A stretch of DNA of 64,000 nt from Staphylococcus argenteus (GTDB lineage Bacteria; Bacillota; Bacilli; Staphylococcales; Staphylococcaceae). Within the stretch, counting starts at the first letter, position 1; every line of letters begins with the position of its first letter. The DNA is taken from assembly GCF_000236925.1 (NCBI RefSeq), contig NC_016941.1, positions 186,001 through 250,000 on the forward strand, written 5' to 3'. Shown here piece after piece: positions 47,604 to 57,567 of this stretch. The notes below the pieces were generated by a model. The model did no database searches. It saw only the letters and a list, made by a program, of their open reading frames with translations, and had not been told where the DNA came from. Position numbers and translations under genes: made by a program.

Positions 47604-49367
47604 ATGAAGAGAATAATGAGAGATATATGGACAGTATTTAAATTACTGTATCACAATAAAGGGCGCTTTAGTATCAATGCCTTACTATTGCAATTAATCA
47701 TGATATTTATCAGTAGCACATATTTAATTTTACTCTTCAATTTGATGTTAAAAGTTGCTGGACAAAGCCAACTCACGATTAACAATTGGATTGAAATAGT
47801 AAGTCATCCAGCAAGTGTGATACTGCTTATCATATTTATTTTAAGTGTAGCTTTTTTAATTTATGTTGAATTTTCATTATTAGTTTATATGGTTTATGCA
47901 GGTTTTGATCGACAAATTATTACGTTCAAATCCATTTTTAAAAATGCTTTTGTTAATGTACGCAAACTTGTTGGTGTGCCGATTATTTTCTTTGTTATAT
48001 ATTTAATTTTAATGATACCAATTGCCAATTTAGGTCTAAGTTCCGTACTGACGAAAAACATTTATATACCTAAATTTTTAACGGAAGAACTTATGAAAAC
48101 GACAAAGGGTATTATCATATATGGAACCTTTATGGTTGCTGTTTTTATTTTAAACTTCAAGCTAATATTCACTTTGCCGCTGACGATTTTAAATAGGCAA
48201 TCATTATTTAAAAATATGAGATTGAGCTGGCAAATTACGAAGCGGAATAAATTTCGACTAGTAATAGAAATTGTTATATTAGAGATTATTATCGCCGCGA
48301 TTTTAACGCTCGTTGTTTCAGCAGCAACTTTCATTGCAATATATTTAGATGAAGATGGCAATAAATTTATAATTTCATCTGTATTGTTTGTCGTCTTGAA
48401 AAGTGCACTATTCTTCTACTATTTATTTACAAAATTGTCGTTGATTAGTGTGTTAGTCCTTCATTTAAAACAGGAAAATGCATTGTATCAACCGACATTA
48501 GAGTTTAAACACCCTAAACCGAAGCGTAAGTCTAAATTCTTTATTATATCTATGCTGTTAGCTGTGATATGTTTTATCGGTTATAATATGTATTTGTTAT
48601 ACAATAATTCAATTAATCAAAACATTTCGATTATCGGGCACCGTGGTTTTGAAGATAAAGGTGTTGAAAATTCAATTCCGTCATTGAAAGCCGCGGCTAA
48701 AGCAAAGGTTGAATACGTTGAACTAGATACGATAATGACTAAAGATAAAAGATTTGTAGTTAGTCATGATAATAATTTGAAGCGTTTAACAGGTATTAAT
48801 AAAAACATTTCTGAATCTAATTTTAAAGATGTAGTTGGATTGAAAATGCGTCAAAATGGACATGAAGCGAAACTTGTATCATTGGAAGCGTTTATTGAAA
48901 CGGCTAAAAAAGAAAATGTGAAGTTGTTAGTAGAGTTGAAGCCACACGGCAAAGAACCAAGTGATTATACAGAACGTGTAATTGATATTTTGAAAAAGCA
49001 TAATGTTGAACATGAATACAAAGTGATGTCGTTGGATTACGATATAATGACTAAATTGAAAAAAGAAGCACCGTATATTAAGTGTGGTTATATCATCCCA
49101 TTACAATTTGGACATTTTAAAGAGACATCATTAGATTTCTTTGTTATTGAAGATTTTTCATATACACCAAGACTAGTTAATCAGGCTCATTTGGAAAATA
49201 AAGAAGTGTATACTTGGACAATTAATGGAGAGGAAGACCTTACGAAATATTTACAAACAAATGTAGATGGCATTATTACAGATGATCCAGCATTAGCTGA
49301 TGATATAAAAGAAGCTAAAAAAGATGAAACATACTTCGATCGCTCAATAAGAATTTTATTTGAATAA
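47604..49367 (+). CDS. Membrane-anchored glycerophosphodiester phosphodiesterase
   Basis: 587 residues. The N-terminal ~330 form a membrane domain with about eight segments, like the GPDPase membrane domain. The C-terminal GDPD TIM barrel starts near 340 with catalytic IIGHRGFEDKGVENSIPSL (His, Arg, Glu), VEYVELDTIMTKD (Glu, Asp) and FVVSHDNNL (His). It hydrolyses glycerophosphodiesters to glycerol-3-phosphate plus alcohol, outside or at the membrane. The frame is open to 47568, but ATG 47604 has TGGAG seven bases before it. Often annotated glpQ-like; it is distinct from the short secreted GlpQ. Confidence 0.87.
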   Translation: MKRIMRDIWTVFKLLYHNKGRFSINALLLQLIMIFISSTYLILLFNLMLKVAGQSQLTINNWIEIVSHPASVILLIIFILSVAFLIYVEFSLLVYMVYAGFDRQIITFKSIFKNAFVNVRKLVGVPIIFFVIYLILMIPIANLGLSSVLTKNIYIPKFLTEELMKTTKGIIIYGTFMVAVFILNFKLIFTLPLTILNRQSLFKNMRLSWQITKRNKFRLVIEIVILEIIIAAILTLVVSAATFIAIYLDEDGNKFIISSVLFVVLKSALFFYYLFTKLSLISVLVLHLKQENALYQPTLEFKHPKPKRKSKFFIISMLLAVICFIGYNMYLLYNNSINQNISIIGHRGFEDKGVENSIPSLKAAAKAKVEYVELDTIMTKDKRFVVSHDNNLKRLTGINKNISESNFKDVVGLKMRQNGHEAKLVSLEAFIETAKKENVKLLVELKPHGKEPSDYTERVIDILKKHNVEHEYKVMSLDYDIMTKLKKEAPYIKCGYIIPLQFGHFKETSLDFFVIEDFSYTPRLVNQAHLENKEVYTWTINGEEDLTKYLQTNVDGIITDDPALADDIKEAKKDETYFDRSIRILFE

Positions 49368-49370
49368 TAT

Positions 49371-49416
49371 AAAGACCTCTAGAAGTTATCGCGATGATAC
49401 TTTTAGAGGTCTTTTA
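49371..49416 (+). terminator. Terminator of the glycerophosphodiesterase gene
   Basis: AAAGACCTCTA and TAGAGGTCTTT (inner AAG/CTT also pairs), then TTAAAT. Confidence 0.82.
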
Positions 49417-49479
49417 AATATGTCATAGTGAATTAAGCATTCGTATGAAAGTATATGGAACATTAGTAATAATGATATG

Positions 49480-49824
49480 TTAAAGGTTGTTGGAATGAAT
49501 ATTACTAGTTAGTGATGAATAAATATTTTCCAATCTATATTTTGCTTTAGTCATTTGATCCAAATTTTTAGTGCGTATAGCAGACTTAGCAATATAATGT
49601 GCTGCCATAATATCACGTTTTTGATATGCATCTAAATGTAGATGCGCTAATTTATTTATATCAGTATTTGTGATTAACATATGTAATTGGTCTACAAGCG
49701 CTTGATGTTGATACGTATGAGCTGTCGTTTCGGACTTGCGAGTTATTGTGATCCCAGTCGTATCAAGGAGCGCAGCTTTAATGCCAGTTACTAAATAATT
49801 TTTGATTTTCATGTGTGTTGTCAT
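49480..49824 (-). CDS. Hypothetical protein, function unknown
   Basis: 114 residues, mostly helical, without signal peptide, membrane segment or metal motif. The start ATG 49824 follows AAGGAG at nine bases; the frame is open 15 codons further. The basic N-terminus is followed by TAHTYQHQALVDQLHMLI, and a central helix is rich in His and Ala. It is divergent from coa and separated from it by about 190 bases. I do not recognise the family. The good ribosome site supports a real gene. Confidence 0.6.
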   Translation of the reverse strand: MTTHMKIKNYLVTGIKAALLDTTGITITRKSETTAHTYQHQALVDQLHMLITNTDINKLAHLHLDAYQKRDIMAAHYIAKSAIRTKNLDQMTKAKYRLENIYSSLTSNIHSNNL

Positions 49825-50013
49825 GTTATATTTCTCCTTCGATGTACATGAATCAAAAAGATTATACACTATTATATATTGTAATGCTAATTAACTTTAA
49901 CAAAAAGATAGTTAATGATTCGTTTATTCTAGTTAATATATAGTTAATGTCTTTTAATATTTTGTTTCTTTAGAGTAGGTTGGGCAATTACATTTTGGAG
50001 GAAATAAAAAATT

Positions 50014-51987
50014 ATGAAAAAGCAAATAATTTCGCTAGGCGCATTAGCAGTTGCATCTAGCTTATTTACATGGGATAACAAAGCAGATGCGATAGTGGGT
50101 AAGGACTATAGTAAAGAATCAAGGGTTAAAGAAGAAAGTAAGTATGGGGCGAATATTTCAAGTTGGTATTTAAATGACATGTTACAAAAATTAGGGGATC
50201 AAATTTATAATGCAAAAGAATTAACTAACAGATATGAATATGGTGAAAAAGACTATAAACAAGCATCAGATAAATTGATGACAAGAGTTTTAGGAGAAGA
50301 CCAATATTTATTAGAAAAAAAGAAAGAACAGTACGAAGTATATAAAAAATGGTATCAAAAATATAAAACTGAAAATCCACAATCAGATTTGAAGATGACA
50401 AAATTTCATGATTTTGAAATGTATAAGTTAACAATGAATGAATATAATGATATTCAAAGATCTTTAAAGGATGCTGTTGATGAGTTTAACAATGAGGTTA
50501 AGGATATTCAATCTAAGAATAAGGATTTAGTGCCATTTGATGAAGAAACTGAAAAGCGTGTAACAAATGAAATATATGACTTTGTTTGTGAGATAGATAC
50601 ACTTTATGCGACGTATTATAATGATAATCAGCATGGTCAAAATGCGAGAGAATTAAGGGCAAAATTAGACTTGATTCTTGGGGATATAAAAGACCCTGTC
50701 AGAATAACAAATGAACGCATTAGAAAAGAAATGATGAATGATTTAAATTCAATCATCGAAGACTTCTTTATGGATTCTAACTTAAATAGACCTTCTAATA
50801 TAAGTAAGTATAATCCTAATATTCATGATTATACTAAAAAGCCGGAAAATAAAGCGAACTTCGATAAATTAGTCAAAGAAACTAAAGAAGCGGTTGCTGA
50901 AGCAGATGAATCTTGGAAGACTAAAACAGTCAAAAATTATGGTGAATCTGAAACAAAATTACCAATAGCAAAAGAAGAGAAGAAAGTTGAAGAAATTCAA
51001 CAGCCTAAAGCTCAAAATATTGTTGGTGAAACTGAAAAAGCACCACTTCCAGTTGCACAGCCACTAGTTAAAATTCCACAAGGCACAATTCAAGGTGAAA
51101 TCGTACAAGGTCCAAAATATCCGACGATGGAACAAAAAACTATTCAAGGTGAAATCGTTAAAGGACCAGACTTCCCAACAATGGAACAAAGTAACGAATC
51201 TGCACCTATTGTAACACCTTCATTAAGCGGAAATTATACAGAACCTACTATTGCTTTACCTACAATTACAGGTGAGAGTAAAGTGGAAAATCCTATTGAA
51301 TCGACTTTAAAAGGTATTCAAGGAGAATCAAGTAATATTGAGATTAAACCTCAAGTATCTGAAACAAGAGAAGTTTCTCAATATGGTACGAGACCACAAT
51401 TTAACAAAACACCTAAGTATGTTAAATATAGAGATGCTGGCACTGGTATCCGTGAATACAACGATGGAACATTTGGATATGAAGCAAGACCTAGATTTAA
51501 CAAACCAAGTGAGACAAACGCATACAATGTAACAACGCATGCAAACGGCCAAGTAACATACGGTGCCCGTCCGACACAAAACAAGCCAAGCAAAACAAAT
51601 GCATATAACGTAACAACGCATGCAAACGGCCAAGTGTCATATGGAGCGCGTCCAGCACAAAACAAGCCAAGCAAAACAAATGCATATAACGTAACAACGC
51701 ATGCAAACGGCCAAGTGTCATATGGTGCTCGTCCAGCACAAAACAAGCCAAGCAAAACAAATGCATATAACGTAACAACGCATGCAAACGGCCAAGTGTC
51801 ATATGGTGCTCGTCCAGCACAAAACAAGCCGAGCAAAACAAATGCATATAACGTAACAACGCATGCAAACGGCCAAGTAACATACGGCGCTCGTCCAGCA
51901 CAAAACAAGCCGAGCAAAACAAACGCATACAATGTAACAACGCATGCAGATGGTACTGCAACTTATGGACCTAGAGTGACAAAATAA
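50014..51987 (+). CDS. coa: Staphylocoagulase
   Basis: 657 residues. The signal peptide (1-26, ending NKADA) is followed by mature N-terminus IVGKDYSKES, which inserts into prothrombin and activates it without cleavage. The helical D1 and D2 domains (about 27-310) bind prothrombin. A variable linker has a duplicated unit TIQGEIV(Q/K)GP-xx-PTMEQ. A conserved segment then reads PQFNKTPKYVKYRDAGTGIR, followed by six 27-residue fibrinogen-binding repeats and the tail PRVTK. Secreted; it clots blood and shields the bacterium. The start ATG follows GGAGG. The D1 sequence is clearly different from the N315 allele as I remember it. Confidence 0.98.
   Translation: MKKQIISLGALAVASSLFTWDNKADAIVGKDYSKESRVKEESKYGANISSWYLNDMLQKLGDQIYNAKELTNRYEYGEKDYKQASDKLMTRVLGEDQYLLEKKKEQYEVYKKWYQKYKTENPQSDLKMTKFHDFEMYKLTMNEYNDIQRSLKDAVDEFNNEVKDIQSKNKDLVPFDEETEKRVTNEIYDFVCEIDTLYATYYNDNQHGQNARELRAKLDLILGDIKDPVRITNERIRKEMMNDLNSIIEDFFMDSNLNRPSNISKYNPNIHDYTKKPENKANFDKLVKETKEAVAEADESWKTKTVKNYGESETKLPIAKEEKKVEEIQQPKAQNIVGETEKAPLPVAQPLVKIPQGTIQGEIVQGPKYPTMEQKTIQGEIVKGPDFPTMEQSNESAPIVTPSLSGNYTEPTIALPTITGESKVENPIESTLKGIQGESSNIEIKPQVSETREVSQYGTRPQFNKTPKYVKYRDAGTGIREYNDGTFGYEARPRFNKPSETNAYNVTTHANGQVTYGARPTQNKPSKTNAYNVTTHANGQVSYGARPAQNKPSKTNAYNVTTHANGQVSYGARPAQNKPSKTNAYNVTTHANGQVSYGARPAQNKPSKTNAYNVTTHANGQVTYGARPAQNKPSKTNAYNVTTHADGTATYGPRVTK
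51484..51969 (+). repeat. Six 81-bp coagulase repeats
   Basis: Exactly six units of 81 bases starting at 51484, 51565, 51646, 51727, 51808 and 51889. The unit protein is ARPxxNKPSxTNAYNVTTHA followed by xGxxxYG. Units 3 and 4 are the most alike; units 1 and 6 are the most divergent. The repeat count varies between strains and is used for typing. Confidence 0.97.
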
Positions 51988-52185
51988 TTTTGTAACTTAA
52001 TGCATCATTAATATAAAGCAATATAATTAAAATAAAACGATATGTATCTTAAAAATAAGCAATCATGTATTTAATGGTTTCCCCACCAGGTTAATACATC
52101 GCACAGACAAAATTATATCTTTTTATTATTCATCATTTTAGACACAAAATAAACATGACCTAACACATCATCAACCTATTTAAAT
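51988..52185. other. Sequence just after coa
   Basis: AT-rich, no gene and no clear terminator before the structured element at 52186. Confidence 0.5.
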
Positions 52186-52328
52186 AAACCACACACATCA
52201 TTGTGAAATGCGACGATAGCATTAGCAACATTTGCTATGAAAGTCGCTTCGAATACGGATTAAGAAATATTGAAGTGAACATTCAACATTTCAAATTCAT
52301 TTCGAAAGCACAATAATGTGGGTGGTTT
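52186..52328. ncRNA. Structured element between convergent coa and fadA (candidate RNA or terminator)
   Basis: The outer arms (52186-52205 and 52309-52328) pair as a 20-bp imperfect stem. Inside, GCGAC/GTCGC with ATAGCA/TGCTAT form a second hairpin (52210-52247), and a third region is closed by CTTCGAA and TTCGAAAG. The shape resembles a three-way junction. Rightward the stem is followed by TTCTTCATTTT. Whether it is a stable RNA or only the end of a transcript is not known. Confidence 0.4.
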
Positions 52329-52622
52329 TCTTCATTTTCAAAAATAAATTACGTAAATTGAAGCATATTTCAAACGAGTATTATGGGATTTAAAGTTCTC
52401 CAACCATAACAATCACATGAATGCCAAGCAACTCTATACGCTCCTGAATCAACATGCTACACAATCCTTAACAAAATACTATGTGACTTCAATATAATCC
52501 CCAAAAACTAATTTATCCTAATTTAACGATATGTCACACTATACAACTGAATCCACAATTTATTTAGTCGCCAAATTGCGTACAGTGATAACATTAATCC
52601 GCTTCAACCTCTATCTAACAAT
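52329..52622. other. Region downstream of fadA
   Basis: About 290 bases with C over G bias on the plus strand. No gene of convincing length on either strand; the best minus-strand frame is 21 codons. No clear fadA terminator is seen before the structured element. Confidence 0.5.
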
Positions 52623-53807
52623 CTAATGAATATACTCAAATATTGCAGCTGCGCCCATACCGACACCAATACACATTGTCACCATGCCGTAACGACTATC
52701 GGGACGTCTACTCATTTCGGAAAGTAAGCGTGCAGTCAAGATCGCACCTGTTGCACCTAATGGGTGACCTAAAGCAATGGCACCACCATTTACATTAGTA
52801 CGTGATGAATCTAGACCTACCGCGTTCATAGAAGCGATAGTTTGAGATGCGAATGCCTCATTTAGTTCTACTAAGTCGATGTCTTCAATTGTTAAATTGC
52901 TGAGTGACAATACTTCAGGAATCGCATATGCAGGACCAATACCCATAATTTTCGGATCCACGCCGACAGCTTTGAAACCAACAAATCGTGCAATGGGTGT
53001 CACGCCTAGTTCTTTTACTTTGTCTCCTGACATTAAGACTACAAATGCTGCACCATCAGATAGTGGGGCAGATGTACCTGCAGTAACTGTGCCGTCAGCC
53101 TTAAACACTGTCGGCAATTTAGCTAATGCCTCTTTTGTTGTGTCGGGGCGAATTAACTCATCTTGTTCAAATATACCTTCTTTAAAGTCGACTCCGTCTT
53201 CAGTGTATTCAACGTATTCAACTCTTATTGGAATGATTTCATCTTCAAAGCGACCTGCACGTTGTGCTTCATATGCGCGTTGATGACTTTGAACAGCATA
53301 GGTATCTTGTTCTTCTCTAGATACGCCATATTGTAACGCTACGTTTTCTGCTGTTAGTCCCATTGGATATGACGCACCCACTTTATCATATTGTAATATT
53401 GGATTGTTAGTAGGTTCGTTTCCACCCATAGGGACAGCGCTCATTAATTCTACGCCACCTGCCACGAGTATATCTCCTTGGCCAGCCATAATTTGATTGG
53501 CTGCAGTTGCTATTGTTTGTAGCCCAGATGAACAGTAACGGTTTATAGTTTGTCCAGGAATAAAGTGCGATAAGCCTGTACGTAATGCAATCGTTCTTGC
53601 AATGTTTTGCCCTTGTAATCCTTCAGGAAAAGCAGTACCTACAATGACATCTTCAACCATATTATTATTAAACTTTCCACCAACACGACTTAACACACCT
53701 TGTAATACTTTAGCAGCAACATCATCTGGTCTTTCATAAAATAATGACCCTTGTTTTGCCTTTGCAGTAGCTGAACGTCCATAAGCTACAATGTATGCTT
53801 CTTGCAT
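52623..53807 (-). CDS. fadA: Acetyl-CoA acyltransferase (3-ketoacyl-CoA thiolase)
   Basis: 394 residues, thiolase fold. The nucleophile Cys is in INRYCSSGLQTIA (about 85-90), His in GAIALGHPLGATGA and the second Cys in VTMCIGVGMGAA. It performs the last beta-oxidation step, releasing acetyl-CoA. ATG 53807 has GAGAGG nine bases before it; an ATG at 53816 has none. Last gene of fadXDEBA, 29 bases after fadB. Confidence 0.94.
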   Translation of the reverse strand: MQEAYIVAYGRSATAKAKQGSLFYERPDDVAAKVLQGVLSRVGGKFNNNMVEDVIVGTAFPEGLQGQNIARTIALRTGLSHFIPGQTINRYCSSGLQTIATAANQIMAGQGDILVAGGVELMSAVPMGGNEPTNNPILQYDKVGASYPMGLTAENVALQYGVSREEQDTYAVQSHQRAYEAQRAGRFEDEIIPIRVEYVEYTEDGVDFKEGIFEQDELIRPDTTKEALAKLPTVFKADGTVTAGTSAPLSDGAAFVVLMSGDKVKELGVTPIARFVGFKAVGVDPKIMGIGPAYAIPEVLSLSNLTIEDIDLVELNEAFASQTIASMNAVGLDSSRTNVNGGAIALGHPLGATGAILTARLLSEMSRRPDSRYGMVTMCIGVGMGAAAIFEYIH

Positions 53808-53836
53808 GCTTATCATCCTCTCTTAATAAATATCTT

Positions 53837-56098
53837 TTAATTACGTAATGGCTTACCAGTTTCTAACATATGTGTAATTCTGTCGTATGTTTTTTTAGAT
53901 TTTAGTAACTCAATAAAACTGATTTTCTCTAATTTTTGGATATAACGTTGGTTAATATATGTGTTACGAAGTAGTTCGCCACCAGATAAAACATATGCAA
54001 TTTCTAAGGCAATATGATAATCATAATCACTAATAAAATGACCTAGTCTTTGCGCGTCTAATTGTCCTTCAATTAATACTTTATAATTTTCTCCTAAGCC
54101 GATATATTGATATTTTGGTTTAGGGATATAGTTTGTTTCTGCTTCGTATTTCGCACGTTTAAGTGCAACTTCGACACGTTGCGCTGTATTAAAAATGATT
54201 GTATCTGTATCGCGTAAATAGCCATAACGGCGAGCTTCAAATGCATTAGTAGATACTTTTGCAAATGCGATGTTTGTTAGTACTTTAGTCATTGAAGCTT
54301 GTTTATCATCGAATTTATGTGATGTGTGTAAAATACGATCCGCCATTTCTGCAAGTCCGCCTCCACTTGGTAGTAAACCGACGCCCGCTTCAACCAGACC
54401 GATATACGTTTCACTTGCTGCTACAACGATAGGCGAGTAAAGTACAAGTTCACATCCACCGCCTAGGGCACGACCTTGTACAGCTGTGACGATCGGCTTT
54501 AAGCTATACTTCAAACGATTAAAGCTATAATGTAATTTATCAATTGATTGTGCAACGACATCATCCACAAGACCTTCTTCATGCGCCTTTTTCATTAAGA
54601 AAAGGTTGGCACCGACACTGAAATTATTACCATCAGCATAAATAACCATACTTGTATAATGTTCATTTTCCAGCAAATCAATCGCCTCAACTAAAGCATC
54701 ATTAAATTCATCGGTAATGACATTATTTTTACTCTGTAATTTTAGTAAAAGTTGATCATCGTGAGTTGCAGAAAGTTTAGCATCACCTTTATCCCAAAGT
54801 TCGTCACTTATGAAGTGAGACACAGGTGTTGCATATTCAATCGTTTCATCCTGTTTATAAAAGCCACCGTCTAATTCATTAATCCATTGTGGTAGGTCGC
54901 CAAGTTCATCTTCCATGCGCGATTTAACACGTTCAAATCCCATTGCATCCCATAATTGGAAAGGTCCAAGCTTCCAGTTAAATCCCCAAACAAGTGCGCG
55001 GTCAATGTCACGGAAGTCATCGGTAGCCTTAGGAACATTGATGGCAGAGTAATAGAAGTTATTACGTAAGGTCTCCCATAAAAATTGTCCTGCTTCATCT
55101 TGTGCATTAAAAATGACATCAAGGTTATGCGCTAAATCTTTATTAAATTCATTTAAAATTGGTAATTGTGGTTGTGATACAGGGACATATTCTTGCTTTT
55201 CTTTATCGTAAACAAGACGTTCTTTAGTATCTTTATCTTTTTTATAAAATCCTTGTTTTGTTTTACGACCTAGTGCACCATTATCAAACAATGTATTTAC
55301 AACTTTGACATCGTGGAAATAGGGTGCTTCCTCAGGAACTTGCTGCATACCTTCAATTACAGATACTGCAATATCTAATCCGACTAAGTCAGATAGTGCA
55401 TATGTTCCAGTTTTAGGACGACCGATAATTTGACCAGTTAAAGCATCCACATCTGTAATGTTTAAATTTTGCTCTTCAGCGCGATACATAATATCATTCA
55501 TCGTTTGTGTACCAACTCTATTTGCAACAAATCCTGGTACATCATTAACAACGATGACACCTTTGCCTAATACATTTTGCGCAAAAGATTTCACCTCTGA
55601 TACGATAGCATGTTTCGTATATGAGGTAGGTATTAGCTCTACTAATTTCATAATGCGTGGTGGGTTAAAGAAATGTAGACCAAAGAATCGTTCTTGATCC
55701 GCATTGTTCAATGCTTTTGCAATTGCTGTAATAGGTATACCTGATGTATTAGTAGCAAATAAAGCATCTTCTTTAGCATGTTGAGCGACTTGTTGCCATA
55801 CCGCATGTTTGATTTCAATGTCTTCTTTAACAGCTTCGATATATAAGTCAGCATCATCATTAGCTAGGTCATCGTTAAAATTACCATATGTTAAATTACT
55901 TGCTAAATTTAAGTCGAATAGAAGCGGACGTTTTTTGTTGACGATTTTGTCGTATGATTTTTTAGCAATCAGATTTGGATCATTTTCGTCTACTACAATA
56001 TCTAATAATTTTACTTTAAGTCCGGCATTTACAAAGAGCGCTGCAAGTTGTGCACCCATCGTACCTGCACCAAGAACTGTTACTTTATTAATTGTCAT
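53837..56098 (-). CDS. fadB: 3-hydroxyacyl-CoA dehydrogenase/enoyl-CoA hydratase fusion
   Basis: 753 residues. The N-terminal NAD-binding domain starts KVTVLGAGTMGAQLAALF, followed by the hydroxyacyl-CoA dehydrogenase C-domains (GLHFFNPPRIMKLVELIP). The C-terminal part (about 480-680) is an enoyl-CoA hydratase/crotonase fold with VQGRALGGGCELVLYSP and an oxyanion region. The dehydrogenase-then-hydratase order matches the Bacillus FadN type, not E. coli FadB. It performs the middle two steps of beta-oxidation. Start after GGAGG; 187 bases separate it from fadE upstream. Confidence 0.93.
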   Translation of the reverse strand: MTINKVTVLGAGTMGAQLAALFVNAGLKVKLLDIVVDENDPNLIAKKSYDKIVNKKRPLLFDLNLASNLTYGNFNDDLANDDADLYIEAVKEDIEIKHAVWQQVAQHAKEDALFATNTSGIPITAIAKALNNADQERFFGLHFFNPPRIMKLVELIPTSYTKHAIVSEVKSFAQNVLGKGVIVVNDVPGFVANRVGTQTMNDIMYRAEEQNLNITDVDALTGQIIGRPKTGTYALSDLVGLDIAVSVIEGMQQVPEEAPYFHDVKVVNTLFDNGALGRKTKQGFYKKDKDTKERLVYDKEKQEYVPVSQPQLPILNEFNKDLAHNLDVIFNAQDEAGQFLWETLRNNFYYSAINVPKATDDFRDIDRALVWGFNWKLGPFQLWDAMGFERVKSRMEDELGDLPQWINELDGGFYKQDETIEYATPVSHFISDELWDKGDAKLSATHDDQLLLKLQSKNNVITDEFNDALVEAIDLLENEHYTSMVIYADGNNFSVGANLFLMKKAHEEGLVDDVVAQSIDKLHYSFNRLKYSLKPIVTAVQGRALGGGCELVLYSPIVVAASETYIGLVEAGVGLLPSGGGLAEMADRILHTSHKFDDKQASMTKVLTNIAFAKVSTNAFEARRYGYLRDTDTIIFNTAQRVEVALKRAKYEAETNYIPKPKYQYIGLGENYKVLIEGQLDAQRLGHFISDYDYHIALEIAYVLSGGELLRNTYINQRYIQKLEKISFIELLKSKKTYDRITHMLETGKPLRN

Positions 56099-56285
56099 AG
56101 TTATTCCTCCAATTTAGTTGAAGATAAGATAACCTCTTAGATTATCGGGACAGTCTTACTATTTCGTAAAATGAATGAAAAGTATCTTTGTCAGCTATCT
56201 TAGCCTCTGATTTAAGGAAAGCATCGTATTTAAAATAATTGTCTAGTGATGTGATACATCGATATTTTGCAAAATATTTATTAGC

Positions 56286-57497
56286 TTAAACAAATGCAGA
56301 ATCACCAGTTAAGGCACGTCCAATTACTAACGCATTAATTTCATGTGTACCTTCGTATGTGTAAATTGCTTCTGCATCTGAGAAGAAACGTGCAATATCA
56401 TAATCATCAGCAAGAATACCGTTGCCACCTGTAATACCTCGTCCCATTGCTACCGTCTCGCGTAAACGTAAGGCATTCATCATTTTAGCTGTAGAAGTTG
56501 CAACTTCATCATACTCACCATGTGCTTGCATGTTAGCTAATTGAGCACATGTTGCCATTGCTTGCGCTAGATTACCTTGCATCATCGCTAGTTTTTCTTG
56601 AATTAATTGATATTTGCTAATTGGTTTGCCGAATTGTTTACGCTCAGTGACATAGTCTAGTGTGGCACGTAATGCACCAGCCATACCACCCGTAGCCATA
56701 TATGCGACACCTGCTCGTGTTGAGTAAAGGATTTTGGCAATATCTTTAAAGCTTGTAATATTTTGTAAGCGATCAGATTCATCAACCTTAACATTGGTTA
56801 ATTTAATCAATGCATTTGGCACGATACGAAGGGCAATTTTATTATCAATGACTTCAATATCTACACCGTCTTGCTCTGGGCGGACAACAAAGCAGTGAGG
56901 CTTACCGGTCTCTTTATTTACAGCGAATACAGGGATTACATCAGAAACATGTGCACCACCAATCCATTTCTTTTCACCATTAATAACCCAAGTGTCACCT
57001 TGACGCTCTGCGACAGTTTCTAAGCCTCCTGCAACATCAGAGCCATGCTCAGGTTCGGTTAATGCAAAGCATGTACGCAATTCATGAGACTGTAATTTTG
57101 GTACATATTTCGCAATTTGTTCTTTGCTACCCCCGAAAAAGAAAGTGTTATGCCCTAAACCTTGATGGACACCAAGAAGGGTTGCAAGTGAAATATCAAA
57201 ACGAGCGAGTAGGTAAGACATGAAAAATTGAAATAGTTGACTCGGCATTTTGGCATTTGGTCTATCTTTATAAAGTAATGGGTTGTTAAAGTAATTTAAT
57301 TCTCCTAAATCTTTAAAATAATCTTCAGGTACTGTGGCATCTATCCAATGCTGATTGATATCTGGTCGATATTTGCTTTCGAGTAAATGGTTCACTTGTT
57401 GTAAAAATTCAACTTCACCATCTGTTAAACCTTTAGCAATACTAAGCACATCTTCAGGGAATAATGATTTTAAAACTTTTTCTTTTTCAAATTTCAT
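56286..57497 (-). CDS. fadE: Acyl-CoA dehydrogenase
   Basis: 403 residues, FAD-dependent. CFALTEPEHGSDVAGG and WVINGEKKWIGGAHVSDV are flavin/substrate motifs. The catalytic Glu is in IYTYEGTHEINALVIGRAL near the C-terminus. This arrangement resembles the glutaryl-CoA dehydrogenase/short-chain group. It makes the trans-2-enoyl-CoA. Start after AGGAGG. A perfect cre lies in the 102-base gap between fadD and fadE. Confidence 0.92.
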   Translation of the reverse strand: MKFEKEKVLKSLFPEDVLSIAKGLTDGEVEFLQQVNHLLESKYRPDINQHWIDATVPEDYFKDLGELNYFNNPLLYKDRPNAKMPSQLFQFFMSYLLARFDISLATLLGVHQGLGHNTFFFGGSKEQIAKYVPKLQSHELRTCFALTEPEHGSDVAGGLETVAERQGDTWVINGEKKWIGGAHVSDVIPVFAVNKETGKPHCFVVRPEQDGVDIEVIDNKIALRIVPNALIKLTNVKVDESDRLQNITSFKDIAKILYSTRAGVAYMATGGMAGALRATLDYVTERKQFGKPISKYQLIQEKLAMMQGNLAQAMATCAQLANMQAHGEYDEVATSTAKMMNALRLRETVAMGRGITGGNGILADDYDIARFFSDAEAIYTYEGTHEINALVIGRALTGDSAFV

Positions 57498-57567
57498 ATA
57501 AATTCCTCCTAAAAATAATATGAATATTTATGGAAATTACACACATAAAAACCTAAACGAAGATTTT

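Noticed and set aside
51378..51961. Long minus-strand open frames (154 and 184 residues) with internal repeats
   Set aside because: They are antisense shadows of the 81-base coagulase repeats; an 81-base unit keeps all frames open when one is. No ribosome site.
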